Positions 42,914-54,437 are shown, counted from the stretch's first letter. The stretch: 64,000 nucleotides of DNA from Datisca glomerata (GCA_003255025.1 QANY01009354.1:178224-242223), one strand, 5' to 3'. Notes: generated by a model not told the origin, from the sequence alone. Numbers and translations: made by a program.

Positions 42914-44615
42914 TCATTGGAAGACCAAATGATAAATTTGGACATAGATTTCTCCATTGACGATCGAAGCATGGTTAGAATGAGCTGCATCATCGATCTC
43001 CAATTCAATTTTCCTCTCTTTTGTGAGCTTTAAGATGTGTTCTTTCAAAAAAAAGCATTTTTCAATTAGATGACTAATCACACGATGATACTTGCAACAA
43101 TTAAGATCATTTACTTTCCCCATCTCTTTAGGTCATTTACATTCTGGCAATTCAATCAATTCTTATTGTAGGAGTTGTTCAAGCATGTCTCCAATGTTAG
43201 TGTCAGGAAAAAGGGGTATGTTTTCTCTACCCTCTCCTTCAAAGTTAATCGAGGTCTTTCTCTTCCTTCAAGACTCTCAACCTCTTTATATTCTTTAGGC
43301 TTTCCCAAAATCTTCGACAGTGTAGTATTGACAACCATTGAATCTTTAGTCGAGATCTGATGTGATTTATCTACCTTCTTTCTTTCTCGCTTCTTTCTTC
43401 GTTGGTCTGGAACAAACATTTCTTGATTACTATGACTAGCAATACTTAATTCCATATCATGAGTGAGAGTGGCGAGCTCTTCAAATATGTGAGGCTTTAT
43501 CCCTTGAAGAATGTAAAGAAATCCTCAATGCATTCCTTGAATAGACATTTCAACTGCAGAAATTTCAGATACACGATCATTGCAATCAAGACTTAAAAAA
43601 TGCCACCAATTAATGTAATCGACTACAAGTTCATCTTTTCACTTCTTGGTGTTTGTAGGTTCCATCATGCTAATAGTGCGATGAGTGCTACATAAGCGAT
43701 TGAGAAACTCCATTTCGAGTTGTCCCAACTGTCAATTTACTCTGGTTCTAAATCAGTGTACCAGTAAAAAGCATTTCCCTTCAATGTACGGATGAACTGC
43801 TTTACAAGAAGATCTCCATGTGTGCCGGCATTTTCACAGGTTTCAATGAAATGGGCAATGTGCTGCTTTGATCTGCCTTTTCCATAAGATTGTTGAAACT
43901 TGGAAGGCTGATATCCATTTGGCATCCCCAAGCTATCGATTCTTGTTGTGTAAGGTTTGGAATACGAGTGGGAGTTCTGAGACGGACCGCCACACTAAGC
44001 TCGAATGCTATTCATTATCATGTCTTGCGATTGTTGAACATATAGAAAAGTGATTGTGGGAGATTCATAGGTTTGATGAACTTCTTGTGCACACTTTCCT
44101 TTACCTTTATTTTCAGCAAGCTTAGATCGGCAAAACCTGGAGGATGTGAAGGAATTACACTTTTTTCACCTTCAAATTCTAAATTATTCATGAGAGAACT
44201 AATTTGCATGTCTTTATTCTCTACCACCTTTGTCAAAGCAGAGATCTTTCGCTCCATATCAGTGAGCTTTTCTTCAATGATAGTTGCATCAACCATCATG
44301 ATGGACATAGTCTCTGAACCAGAATAGTATGATGGGTTTTCCCCAATCTTCAAGACTTTCGCAGGGGTAATGTTACTCTTTCCAGCAAGAAAATTCAAAG
44401 AGATGATTGGTCATCTTTCTAGCTTGTGATATGTAGAGCAAGATTGTTGATTAATTTGAAGATCAACACTTCTCAAGTGATTGCGAGTCATCGGGCCACT
44501 AAAAAAGTATTTCATTGTAATTGTCATCGGGTTGGTATTGTTTGTGATCAACAGCAGGAATCGAATCCTTAGTATCAATAAAGTTGATGATTTGAGAATC
44601 TTTCTTTGCAGCCAT
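42914..44615 (-). pseudogene. Gypsy gag polyprotein region
   Basis: It starts at the Met at 44615 (MAAKKDSQIINF). A coiled-coil-like segment (TIIEEKLTDMERKISALTKV, ~44320-44220) and a PSHPPGFAD motif follow. The capsid-like core PSKFQQSYGKGRSKQHIAHF, FIETCENAGTHGDLLVKQF and LKGNAFYWYTDLEPE lies at 43737-43905. A basic linker follows, then CKYHRVISHLIEKCFFLKE (43060-43110), a Cys/His nucleic-acid-binding motif. Gag packages the RNA. Stops or frame changes occur near 44018, 43735 and 43500-43456, so no full protein is possible. Confidence 0.85.
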
Positions 44616-44682
44616 TGAACTTGATGATGGTAAGAAACTTGAAACTTTAAACCTGAAAGGAGAAAGAGATGAGAGGCATATA

Positions 44683-44701
44683 GGTCCTACCGGGCGTGCC
44701 A
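44683..44701 (-). other. Primer-binding site of the gypsy element
   Basis: The minus strand reads tggcacgcccggtaggacc seven bases after the LTR end. 'Tggcacgcccggtgggac' is a common plant gypsy PBS; the primer tRNA was not assigned. Confidence 0.7.
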
Positions 44702-44707
44702 AAAATT

Positions 44708-45412
44708 TGTATGTACAAATTTTGTTATCAGAAAAATTGAACAACGAAAATTGATGGACATATATGATTTTTGTATTGATAATTTGAATGAGTGCAATCT
44801 CTGTTTATGAATTCTTTACAAAAGAATAATCCTCTGATTCTTCTCCTATAGTGAACTTTAATTCGAGGCTTGATGGAAAATTTCTCATATTGAAGGTTGA
44901 ATCTTCTACGCTTGTGATGGTAAAAAACTCGGATGAGTTCTTCTTGAATCTCTAGGCTTCAAGCTTATTTAGAGATCAATCGAACTTGTTATGTAACTTG
45001 AACGTCTTGAACTTAAAATGAAACTTTGTAGAATTCTTGAAATTCTTATTTCTGAACTCTAGAGTTTCTTCAAGTCTTCTAGAGCTCTTGTGTCTCTGAA
45101 AAACCTCTGCCCTTGTGAAATAAGACTCTCACCTATTTATAGAGATTTGAGGGATGTCTAGTGACTCGTGGTTGAATTTTACTGATTATTTAAGATGACA
45201 CATGTCACCATTCTATTTTATGCGTTGTGTCATTAAGACGTGATATTTTCTCATTTTCCATAAAATAAAGCTTTATCTAATCACTTCTTGACACTTGGCA
45301 TAATTTGACTGATATTTAAAGATGACATGCGGTAACTTTTGATTGATCAATTATGGACCCAACAACTTATGACGTGGTGAACTATGATTGGTCTAAAATT
45401 TCATGTCCAACA
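44708..45412 (-). repeat. 5' LTR of the PMD-bearing gypsy element
   Basis: 705 bp. On the minus strand it starts TGTTGGACATG and ends GTACATACA. The 'ctctataaatagg' TATA box (plus-strand 'cctatttatagag' near 45131) lies in the ~95-bp block missing from the other LTR. Flanked by gttgg on the outside. Confidence 0.85.
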
Positions 45413-45502
45413 GTTGGACTTGGAGAAAACAATGAATTTGATTTGGAGCTTGATGTTGATGACACCAACGATGGAAGAATCAATGAAGACATTTCATTTT
45501 GA
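45413..45502 (+). pseudogene. Right part of the interrupted acidic C-terminal exon
   Basis: After the gttgg duplication the frame reads LGENNEFDLELDVDDTNDGR and INEDISF, then stops at 45500-45502. It is in phase with the frame left of the retrotransposon (ending at 25602). This fixes the insertion as a recent break in a formerly continuous acidic tail. The parent gene upstream of 25487 was not identified. Confidence 0.5.
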
Positions 45503-46003
45503 TTATGAACTATTATGAAATAATTACATGTTTTGAATTTTTGAATGAAATTTTATTAGATTAAACTTGGAACTTGGGCTCTGAGTAATGAACTTGATAA
45601 GGAAATGAATATTGCCACCAAATTTGGAGGAACAAATGAGCATTTTGAATCTTTGATGATTGAAATTGAGTATTGTGATACAATTACATGTTTTTAATTT
45701 ATTATATAGTTAATCTTTGATGATTGAAATTAAGAAATCATCTTGTAAACTTCTTCTTGTTGAAAGATCACATTCTAAATTTCTGCGTCAATTTATTACC
45801 TCACAAATCGATTACAACATTTAATCCCTAACAGTAGATTGAGTAAGACACAAACTTTCTTTTTATCTTCATTAAAGATTGTGTATTTTTACATAGGTTT
45901 ATTAATTCTACATCATAGTTTTTGTCTCTCTCCATGCCAAATTATGTTTCATTTTATGTAAGTAATGTGATAATTTCCTATCATTAGCATACTAACTGGT
46001 TCT
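45503..46003. other. Likely 3' flank of the interrupted gene
   Basis: AT-rich with a repeated 'aatctttgatgattgaaatt(g/a)ag' (about 45646 and 45713). No coding. Confidence 0.4.
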
Positions 46004-46318
46004 TGTAAAGAACAAAAACAATGTAAAAGAAGAAGAAGAAGTTGAGAAAAGAGAGAGTTCAAAGAAGCTTGCCGTAGAATTATGAAATTTGCTTTATTAC
46101 CTCATAACTGAATAAAGACATAAAATATATGTTAGAAGGGTTAGCTCAACCACTAAGCTAACTAAACTAACTGCCTAATAATGATTAGTTAGACACGAGC
46201 TACAATATTACAGAAATAGCACTAAACTAGGCTTCAACTGATAGTTGAACTTTGCTTATATGATAAACTTAGTATCTACTGAGGTGCTAGCTGATATGGA
46301 TGTGTCTTTAGCTTATCA
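46004..46318 (-). repeat. 3' LTR of the copia element
   Basis: The minus strand starts TGATAAGCTAAAGAC and ends CTTTACA. About one base in eight to ten differs from the other LTR, so the insertion is fairly old. Confidence 0.9.
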
Positions 46319-46334
46319 TTCCCCCTCAAGCTGA
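46319..46334 (-). other. Polypurine tract of the copia element
   Basis: The minus strand reads ttcagcttgagggggaa just before TGATAAG. 'Cttgagggggag' at this place is the usual plant copia PPT. Confidence 0.9.
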
Positions 46335-47492
46335 AAGGGGTGATAACAATTTGCATCATGTTCTTTAGGTAGAGAAACCAAGGGATAGAAACAGGCTTGG
46401 TTAGTATATCAGCTAGTTGATCTACTGAGGGTACAAATTTGACTTTTAAGCTTCTGTTTGTAACCTTATGTCTTATGAAAATGCACATCCAGTTCTATAT
46501 GCTTTCTTGTAGCATGAAGGACTGGATTTGATGCTAGGGAGATGGCACTAATGTTGTCAACCCATAAAACAGGAGGTGAACTTAATTTTAAAAACAATTC
46601 AGTGAGTAAGTTTTGAAACCATTGGATTTATGAAGCAGCATTTGACATGGATCTGTACTCATTCTCTATACTGGATCATGACACTACTTGTTGCTTCTTT
46701 GAAGACCGTGACATTAGATTATCACCGAGGAGAATTAGATAAGCTCATGTAGACCTCCTATCATTCAAATCACCTGCCCAGTTAGCATTAGAAAATGTTG
46801 TAATGCTCACTGATTTTGATGGTTTGATGAGTAGTACTTCATTGATAGTACCCTTTAGATAACTCAAGATCTGTTTACAAGCCTACTAATGGATGTGTGT
46901 AGGTCTATGTAAGAATTGACTTAGTTTATTCCCTAAAAAGACAATATCGGGCCTTATGACTGAGAGATACTATAAAGCACCTATAGTGCTTCTTTGAAGA
47001 GTTATATCTGTCATGGTATCCCTTTCATTAATTGATAACTTAACACTTGAACTAGCATGTTTTGGTCCATCCTTGTTTGTTCTTCTAAGAAGATAAACAA
47101 TGTATTTACTTTGAGTAAGATTTATACCAGAAGAGCCTCTGTAAACTTCAATTCCCAAAAAATAATGCAGGTTGCCAAGATCCTTTAAGGCAAAAGTGTT
47201 ATTCAACTTGTCGATGAGGTATTGGTTCTTAGATTTTCTACTGCCTGTGACAAGAATGCCATCAACATATACAAGAAGTAATAGAATATCAGAACCATCT
47301 TGAAAGATAAATAATGAGTTGCTTGATTTGGAATTAGAGAAACCTCAATCCAATAGAGATCTTCTTAATCTGTCATACCAGGCTTTTGGAGCCTGTTTTA
47401 GGCCATAAAAAGCCTTCTTGTGGTGGCAAACATGTTTGGGCTTAGAGGGATCCTCAAAACTAATTGGTTCAGCCTTAAAAACATTCTCCTTA
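46335..47492 (-). pseudogene. Copia RNase H and C-terminal part of reverse transcriptase
   Basis: Minus-strand blocks are NVFKAEPISFEDPSKPKHVC and HHKKAFYGLK (47400-47490), LLLVYVDGILVTGS (about 47240-47285), LNNTFALKDLGNLHYFLGIE (47140-47206), SKYIVYLLRRTNKDGPKHAS and, for RNase H, SLKVKFVPSVDQLADILTKP (46370-46450). The YVDD catalytic box of RT reads YVDG, losing one metal ligand. Frame changes separate the blocks. The N-terminal half of RT lies on the far side of the insertion, from 51299. Confidence 0.9.
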
Positions 47493-48458
47493 AGGGCCGT
47501 TTGATATAAGATTGTGAGTAAATGAGTTCTAAAATAAGATTACTGGAATATGATTGTGGGAATGTATATGCTTGGAAAGTTAAGACTACTTTGTTTGTTA
47601 ACACTTGATAATGTTCTGATTTAACGGTGATGATGTTAAATTACTCTGTTTATTTTGATGGAATAGGCAAGTGGATATTTTAGATATTATTGTCTAATTT
47701 TAATTTTATCCTTGGACTAAAAAATGCTTATGAATAATAATTACTTAATTTATAATAGTATGACCAACATGAGTAATAACAAAAATATAGATTTTATCCA
47801 TGGATTTGTTTTGTATATACCTATTAATTTTTCTACCAAACCATTATATTATGGTACGTCGCATAGATTTTCATCAAATATTATTCATACAATTGAACCA
47901 ATACCACTCTAAATGTATTAATGTGGTATAGAATTTACAATATAAGATAATAATTCTTATAAGAAAAACACCGATAATTTTTAGCTCAATGATCAAGATT
48001 ATAGTACTAAAATAAATTTCTATCAAATTTCAATTATGATATTAAGTAAAATTCAATTTATAGTTATTCTAATATCAACAAAATGAATCTTTCTCAAGAA
48101 ACAAATTGAGAAAGAACTACCTTCAAAATGAAATATTGAAGGCAACTCCATAAGTCAAAGCATATAAACATAATATATTTTATAAAATATCCAAAAGATG
48201 GATTCTCAATCCAATTATTACATTTTATACACATATGTTGACTATATTTACCTGTGACCTATCAAAAGATATGGACAAAACACTCATGTGCATATCATAA
48301 ATTCAACAACAAAATATTTACCCTTGTGCACATCATACATGACACAATAATTCATCCATGTGCACAAAAAAACTACACCTGTAAATTATTAGAGGTGACA
48401 TTACTTATACTATACATATCAAAATAGGTTCTGAAGGCTTCATCATGAAATATACTTT

Positions 48459-49067
48459 CTATGATTTCATATTATCGAGGTAAACTTGTAACATAAATTC
48501 CTTTTTGGAAGGCACATGAAAAACAAAGAAATAATGAGTTTGATCATGGTCTTTCACAATCAATTTTCCTGCTAGTACCTTCTCAGCATCTGTTAGTCCA
48601 TCTATTTTCATTATTTCATCAAATATCTGGGAAAATCTATCAGCATTATCAGCTTCATTTGAAAACACTTTCCTAACTTGCCTATATTGTCATTTATGTT
48701 TTAGAAGAATGTCACAAACTGTTTAACCATGTTAGTCAGTGTCTCGACCAATATATCATCATCTATAGCCCTTTTCTTAGTTGTTTTTGTTGGTACAGAG
48801 GTTGAAGGAATTTGAGAAGCAGATGCTGAAGGAAAAGTTGGAGTTTGACAAGTAGAGTCGGTAACATTTGCTTCTACAAATCCCGTTGCAGGGTCTGGTC
48901 CATAAAAGTCATCATCTTTCCAATTAAAATTATACTCTTGTTCTATAGCATCAACCATATCTGCAGGACCTTCAACACCAAGTCCAGAAGCTCGATCTTT
49001 TCCAAACACCGACCCCAAATCATCAAAATGCCGAAAAGGCTTGTTCAGCATGCTTTTTGCATTTGGA
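48459..49067 (-). pseudogene. PIF/Harbinger ORF1, Myb/SANT-like protein, C-terminal part
   Basis: After an acceptor-like 'atattgtag' the minus strand reads SHPNAKSMLNKPFRHFDDLG and SVFGKDRASGLGVEGPADMV, matching the end of the Myb/SANT-like (trihelix-type) domain of plant Harbinger ORF1 proteins. A Ser/Thr-rich linker, TKKRAIDDDILVETLTNMVK, and in another frame FSQIFDEIMKIDGLTDAEKV and HYFFVFHVPSKKEFMLQVYL follow. These proteins help the transposase enter the nucleus and bind transposon ends. A stop plus frame change near 48680-48705 breaks the gene. The first exon was not found upstream. Confidence 0.75.
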
Positions 49068-50990
49068 TGACTCTACAATATATAAAGAACATAACAAAGT
49101 TTCAATTTAGTTGTCACTTTTAGATGCAATTTAGTTTCAAAAAATATGTTTATGCTAAGCACAGTTTTGTTGAATGCATATAAGCATTTGATTTTATTAG
49201 AAGCCTAGAAGCATTTGATTTTAATAAATGCAAATATCACAGTGTGGTAACCCACACTCTAACTTAAACCAGCCCAAATCACAATGCTTTTATCAGGAAG
49301 GAGATAAGAAACAAACTCAATTCCTTTCAACAAAAACCAAACAAGAAGCAATTGGGCAACCAAAAACTTGAAAAGTAATTTTAAATGTGTAAAAACATGA
49401 AAAGTTGGTCTATAAAAGTATTTAAGCAAATTTTAATGCATGAGAATATAGATAAGAAGAATAAAAAATGTTGAGTATAGAAAATAGACTAAAACGTATT
49501 CATAATATCTATCACAAAAATTCATTCAACAATAGACATGAAATATTTTTTTCTAAGCTGGTTCCCATATTAATAAACTTTACAAACAACTAACGTAATT
49601 TTCCAACGTACAAATATGTTGCAGCCAGAGAAAACTTGAAATGTAGATCTTAAGACCATAACTACTACTAATTTGAGCTTCTATAACCTTACTCTGTTAA
49701 CCCACATTCATCAGCCCCCGACAATAGACTAGCTCAGTCTTTACAATATGATTAAGTCAATTTTTTGGAAGTCTTAAGAAAAAAATAAAAAACAAAACAA
49801 AACAGAATCATTCTTCTTATGACAATTACACCAATCATAAGAAAAACGTCATACACATTTTGAATGGTTAATAAAATAAATAAAGAACTCATACCTTAAC
49901 CCAGTCAAAACAATTCCCTAGTCAATACCTATCTATGTGTATGACGTTTTTCTGAAGAATTATATACATGTAAAAAGATGTTAACACGCTTTCTAATTAT
50001 GTCGGACATACAAAATGCAGTAGGGATATATGTTTCTAACCCAATTAATTAATGGGACCTTGCAAATATCAACTTAGTGGCTGCATTAGGGTGAACTAAA
50101 CACTTGGTTAATTCTAAATACCTAATGTGTGAATAAGCTTGAGATTAGTATAACAAGAGTTCACCTAACCAGTTCTCCAAATAATAGAGGGCATGTTAGA
50201 AGAAAGTGTGTAAAAAACCAGTTCTCCAAATACATGACGATCTTAAATAAATAGAATGGACAAAAGGAAAACATCTCAAAACCTATTTAAAATCCAGGCT
50301 AAATGTGATCAAGTACTTTTGCTAACCTTATGAAATGATACAATACTAACTAATATCTACGCCAACCTAGTAGTACCCAGTTTTTACTATGAGAATATAT
50401 ATACACACTAATGCATTCCTAATATTTGTTCTAGGTCCGATATACAAATATAAATGTGTGCATACGTGTTTCTAACCCGTCTGCACCATTAATCTGGCGT
50501 TACAACTTGGTATCTTGAAGACAAATTCAATAAAAAAAAAAACCAACCATGTAATACAAAAGAAAGGGTGAACAACATGCTAAACTCTATTAAGAATGAA
50601 CCCCGTTGCAAAACAAGAACAATTCATAAACTGTAACAACGCATTAAGAAAACCCAAGACCCCCACAAAACTGAACAAAAAAAGAAAATTCAAAACTTAA
50701 AAAAGGTAAAAATACACGGAGAAATGCAATTTGGGAAACTAAGCTTGATGGAAAGAAATGAATAAAAGAAACACATTGAAACGAGCAAGTTCAGAAATCA
50801 AAAGATACGAACCCTAGAATTGAAATATATTTAGCCAGTGATGCAGTTGAGGGATGAGATATGGGTAATTGGGGAGTAAATTGAAGGTAAACAACATAGG
50901 AATAAGACTGAAAATAACCATGAAGGATGCTCGATTAATCACTGTGAGATAGAAGAATGGATTTGTGTTATCCAACCAATTAGCTTACGG
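49068..50990. other. Interior of the Harbinger element
   Basis: AT-rich, no transposase similarity. Probably intron and leader of ORF1 plus remnants of the lost transposase region. Confidence 0.45.
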
Positions 50991-50994
50991 GGCA

Positions 50995-51039
50995 GGAGAG
51001 AGAGAGAGAGAGAGAGAGGGAGGGAGAGAGAGAGAGAGA
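50995..51039. repeat. (GA)n microsatellite
   Basis: A GA run with a 'gggaggg' interruption inside the Harbinger element near its right end. GA/CT tracts are common in plant leaders and may be part of the ORF1 5' region. Confidence 0.95.
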
Positions 51040-51298
51040 TCAGAAGGAGAGCTTACCATTTTCAATGGGTCTTCTAATGGAGGGGACTGAAGCTCGTGTG
51101 AGAGAGAAGGACGAGAGATGCCTGGAATGAGGATAACCCTCGATTTAGAGGGTATCAAGATACCCTCAATGGAAGGTATCTTTCCATTCTGGTAATGTTG
51201 AAAGACTCCAAAAAAATAAACCAAACAAGGGAATCTTATAGTTACCCTCACTTTCCAAGCCTATCACCTAATATCACCACATACCAAACGCCCCCTTA

Positions 51299-51700
51299 AT
51301 GTATCCATTGAGGAATGCATTATTTACATCAATCAATCTAATTCTCAATTATGAGAAATAAGAATATGTAAAATCACTCTTACTGTTTTCATAGCATGGG
51401 TAGAAATCTGATTTGTTTTTGGTTTTGGTGTTGTTTTACCTAAGGTTTCTTTAGAGATTTTCTGATTGTTATTAATGGGAAGAAGATCAATAACAAGTTT
51501 GTCTGCTATAGAAGGCAAATTAGGTAAAGAAGTGGTGATTGAGGTAAAATAACATTTTGACTAGATAACCGTAAAGATAAGTTACCTGATAAGGACTCAC
51601 TATGTGAGTTGGAATGACTTGAAGTGTAGCTTACTAATGTAGTATCCATAGAGTTCTATAGCAAGACATTTTCATGTGCTAGAGATCTGAAATTGTTTTG
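51299..51700 (-). pseudogene. Copia reverse transcriptase, N-terminal part
   Basis: Adjoining the insertion, the minus strand reads ELRLIDVNNAFLNGYIK (51299-51350), containing the first catalytic Asp region of copia RT (DVNNAFL). Upstream pieces are frameshifted and only weakly readable. Confidence 0.75.
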
Positions 51701-51749
51701 AAATGAAGTATGATAGAAGACCGATGTAAGTGTAGGTACTTAACTGACA

Positions 51750-52560
51750 TATTCAATATCAAAGGCTTTATTTTGACAGAACATAGTCTTATAAGGGAAC
51801 TTTGGACTCATTGAATACCACATTTCTAGAAATGTATAAACTACCAGAGGAATGTATGTTTATCCTTTGTGATCTAAAGAGTAGCTAAGAAATACACACA
51901 AATCTGAGTGAAAATCTAGCTTATGAGTATTATATGGTCTCAAATAAGGAAAGCATGTACATCCAAATGTTCTTAAGGTGTTATAGTGTGGAATTTATTG
52001 ATACAGAACTTGGTATGGTGATCTAAAGTTAAGTGTAGATGTGGGTAACTTGTTAATAAGATAGATCGTTGTTTGGAAAGATTCCCACAAAAAAATCTAT
52101 AAGCATACGAGCTTGGGCTAAGATGGTCAGACCTATTTCAAAAAGATGTCTATGCTTTCTCTCAATCTTCCCATTTTGTTGATGTGTATGAGGACAATGG
52201 TGTCTAAATTTGATCCCTTGAGACTAAAGATATTGGACAGAGGGTCTGAACTCTCCTCCAAAGTCAGGTTGAACAGTTCTAATAGTACTTTCAAACTATT
52301 TTCCAACAAGGGTTTTAAATATGATAAAGGTGTTTAAGGTTTCAGACTTTAATTTTAGAGGATACACCCAAGACAATTTAGTGAAATCATCAAGAAAGCA
52401 CACATAGTACATATAACCCTCTTTTGAGGCAGTTGGGGTAGGTCCCCACAGATTTGTATGAATGATTTCCATGGGTTTCAATGTTCTGGTTTGAGAAATC
52501 GGAAAGGGTAAGGTATGGTACTTCCCTTTTTAATAGGCAATATAGAAATTTGGTGCTTAT
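51750..52560 (-). pseudogene. Copia integrase
   Basis: Minus-strand blocks are MEIIHTNLWGPTP, YYVCFLDDFTKLSWVYPLK (52296-52481), QTLFHIYNP-like remnants, and LRTFGCTCFPYLRPYNTHKL (about 51930-51990), the C-terminal GKGY-type region. The usual HxDLWGP motif reads HTNLWGP, so the first catalytic Asp is replaced by Asn. Several frame changes follow. Confidence 0.85.
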
Positions 52561-52929
52561 TTAACTATCGGAATGTTACTAGACTTTAACACCTTATGCA
52601 AAATAGTAGATATAGGATGCCCTAACCTTTTATGCCATATATCAGTTTGATTAAGCAATATTCAGTAAAGATGCTCATTTGTGCTTATCTTGTGCGAGAA
52701 TATTATTTTGCTGATAAGAAGAAACAGGACAACAAGGATCTGTCTTTAGAAATGAGACTATATTACTTGCATCATTATTACAAATTGAGGAAACATTATA
52801 AGAAGAAAAATATTTTATAGAATCATTAACAACAAAACTAAGAGGTTTACAGATATTCAAGCCAGAATGATGAAAAATAGGTTTGCTAATGCCATTACAG
52901 CAAGGCTTTTGATAGACTTTAGTATGACT

Positions 52930-53330
52930 TTATGGTTTACTTTGAATGCAGTATGCAAACAGATTGGATTTATGATCTCCAGGAATTGTCAACAGGTATA
53001 AACCATCTCTAAGGATCCCTTGCAGCAGTATGGTTCCTAGTTCTTTGTCCTTCACATTGCAAGCATTAGCATGAAACTCAATATATAAGTTATTGTCTTT
53101 AGTCAATTTAGAGATGCTAACTAAGTTCTTTTTAGTGTCAAGAACTCTTAACAAAGAATTTAGCTTTAAAGGTTGTTTAGAAATGAATTTAGTAGGTAGG
53201 CGAGCTGAACCTATATGAGTAATTGACAAGATTTTACCATTCCCTACTGCTAGGTCTGATGTCACATGGTTGGTCGCTACACTGTCAGCATACCAAGCTA
53301 AATCACACACTAACTCTGAGGAAGCAATAT
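52930..53330 (-). pseudogene. Copia protease and GAG-pre-integrase region
   Basis: An open minus-strand frame reads WYADSVATNHVTSDL, then IGSARLPTKFI, LNSLLRVLDTKKNLVSISKL, IEFHANACNVKDKELGTILL and DGLYLLTIP. The DSGA catalytic box of copia protease appears as DSVA: Asp and Ser stay but Gly is Val. The LVS(I/V)SKL block is the typical join to the pre-integrase domain. Confidence 0.85.
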
Positions 53331-54406
53331 AGGAAGAAGGTGAATCAAAGTATGCTGCAGGAGTGGAAGAACTCCTTCCAAATTGAGAAAAAAAAGCATT
53401 TGGTCCATTGAATGAGGAATTTCCTCCATTTTGAAGCTGATCAAATTGATTTCCCCTTGAAAGTTTCTTTCAAATATGTAAAAATAGATAATTGTTGCAT
53501 CCCATATCGTACCACAAACTTGGCAAACTAGTTTATTGTTGTATCTGCCTCTACCACCTCTCATTGCTTGGAAACCATCTCTGTTGCTATGATTATTGTA
53601 TTGAGCACTTCTCCCCTAATTTCTATTAAAGTTTCCAAAATTACCTTGGGACTAAAACATTTCCATGGCCACCCTTCTTAAAGCCAAAGCGTGAGCTTCC
53701 AGTTATGATATTTGCAGTCATCTTATTAAGCCTTCTTACTCACTTAACTCTTTCTCAAGTCTACTCTAATGGCACATGAAAAGTGATTGTACTTCCTCTA
53801 TTTCCATATTTTCACTTCTTGAAGTGATCTTCATTCCAACATAATCAAATTCTACTCCAAATCCATTCATTACCTAAAGAATCAACCCTTGTTCACCAAT
53901 GGGTTACCCTGTAACAGAGAGACTATCGGCCATTCTCCTATTCTTCTCACAGAATTCAGAAACAAACACGTTTACATTATTGCAGTTTTGAAGTTGGTTT
54001 CTTAGCTGCATCATTCTTGCACGAGATTGACTGGAAAAATTCCTCTCAATAGAGCTCCAAACTGCTGCTGAGGTATTGTACTGAGTAACAGTACCAAGAA
54101 CTCTTTCTGACATAGAAATTCTTAACCAACTCAAGAGTAGTTGATCTTTCCTAGTCCAGACTCCATATTTGGGATTAATATCTCCATTAGCAAGCTTCTT
54201 GCTTGGCTTGCCTACTGAACCAATAAATATTCCATCAACTCCATGCCCAATAATCGCTGGAATTACTTGAGACTTCTGGAGAACGTAATTCCATCTGCCC
54301 AACTTAACTCTGAGAGAGCTTCTCAAATTGTTTGACAATATGCTTTGTAATTTGGAGAGCTACTTGAGGCATTGATTGCAGTGGAGTTGCTTTCAAAATT
54401 AGCCAT
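53331..54406 (-). pseudogene. Copia gag with degenerate zinc knuckle
   Basis: It starts at MANFESNSTAINASSSS (Met at 54404-54406) and has an early stop near 54323. The main frame (54338-53904) carries the UBN2-type gag core: VKLGRWNYVLQKSQVIPAII, WTRKDQLLLSWLRISMSE, SAAVWSSIERNFSSQSRARM and VSEFCEKNRRMADSLS. The zinc knuckle near 53480-53530 starts CQVCG but has lost the GH...C part after a frame change. Gag forms the particle shell; this copy cannot make a full protein. Confidence 0.85.
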
Positions 54407-54425
54407 AGATGTTTGTCTTTTATAC

Positions 54426-54437
54426 ACTCTAATACCA
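54426..54437 (-). other. Primer-binding site of the copia element
   Basis: The minus strand reads tggtattagagt directly beside the LTR: initiator Met tRNA type with two changes from tggtatcagagc. Confidence 0.85.

Larger units (their letters stand above)
25603..45412 (-). mobile_element. 19.8 kb Ty3/gypsy retrotransposon carrying an antisense PMD gene
   Basis: The two LTRs (25603-26210 and 44708-45412) are flanked by attgg and gttgg, a four-of-five TSD, and share the same terminal sequences. Minus-strand order is 5' LTR, PBS, gag, protease, RT, integrase, a 3' tandem-repeat region, an antisense PMD gene, a minisatellite, PPT and 3' LTR. Pol is decayed: many stops and frameshifts, YVDD changed to YVDN, RNase H and N-terminal integrase absent, and a spacer piece inverted. 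A 6.1 kb CACTA-like insertion sits in the PMD gene, so the element itself was about 13.7 kb. The large size, protease-to-RT spacer style and antisense extra gene near the 3' LTR fit the Tat lineage. The lineage call is inferred, not proven. Confidence 0.75.
47493..51295 (-). mobile_element. PIF/Harbinger-type element carrying only ORF1
   Basis: Ends agggccgtttgata and, on the other strand, gggggcgtttggta, flanked by tta (47490-47492) and tta (51296-51298). A TTA duplication and a GGGxCGTTTGG terminus are typical of the PIF/Harbinger superfamily. Removing the element with one tta restores the copia RT frame (NNAFLNGYIK then ENVFKAE). Inside is a decayed Myb/SANT-like ORF1 (48459-49067) on the minus strand. 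No DDE transposase was recognised in the remaining ~2 kb, so mobility would need help in trans. Confidence 0.8.

Noticed and set aside
42752..43033. Plus-strand open frame of 93 residues
   Set aside because: Antisense shadow of the gag-protease linker and zinc-binding region on the minus strand.
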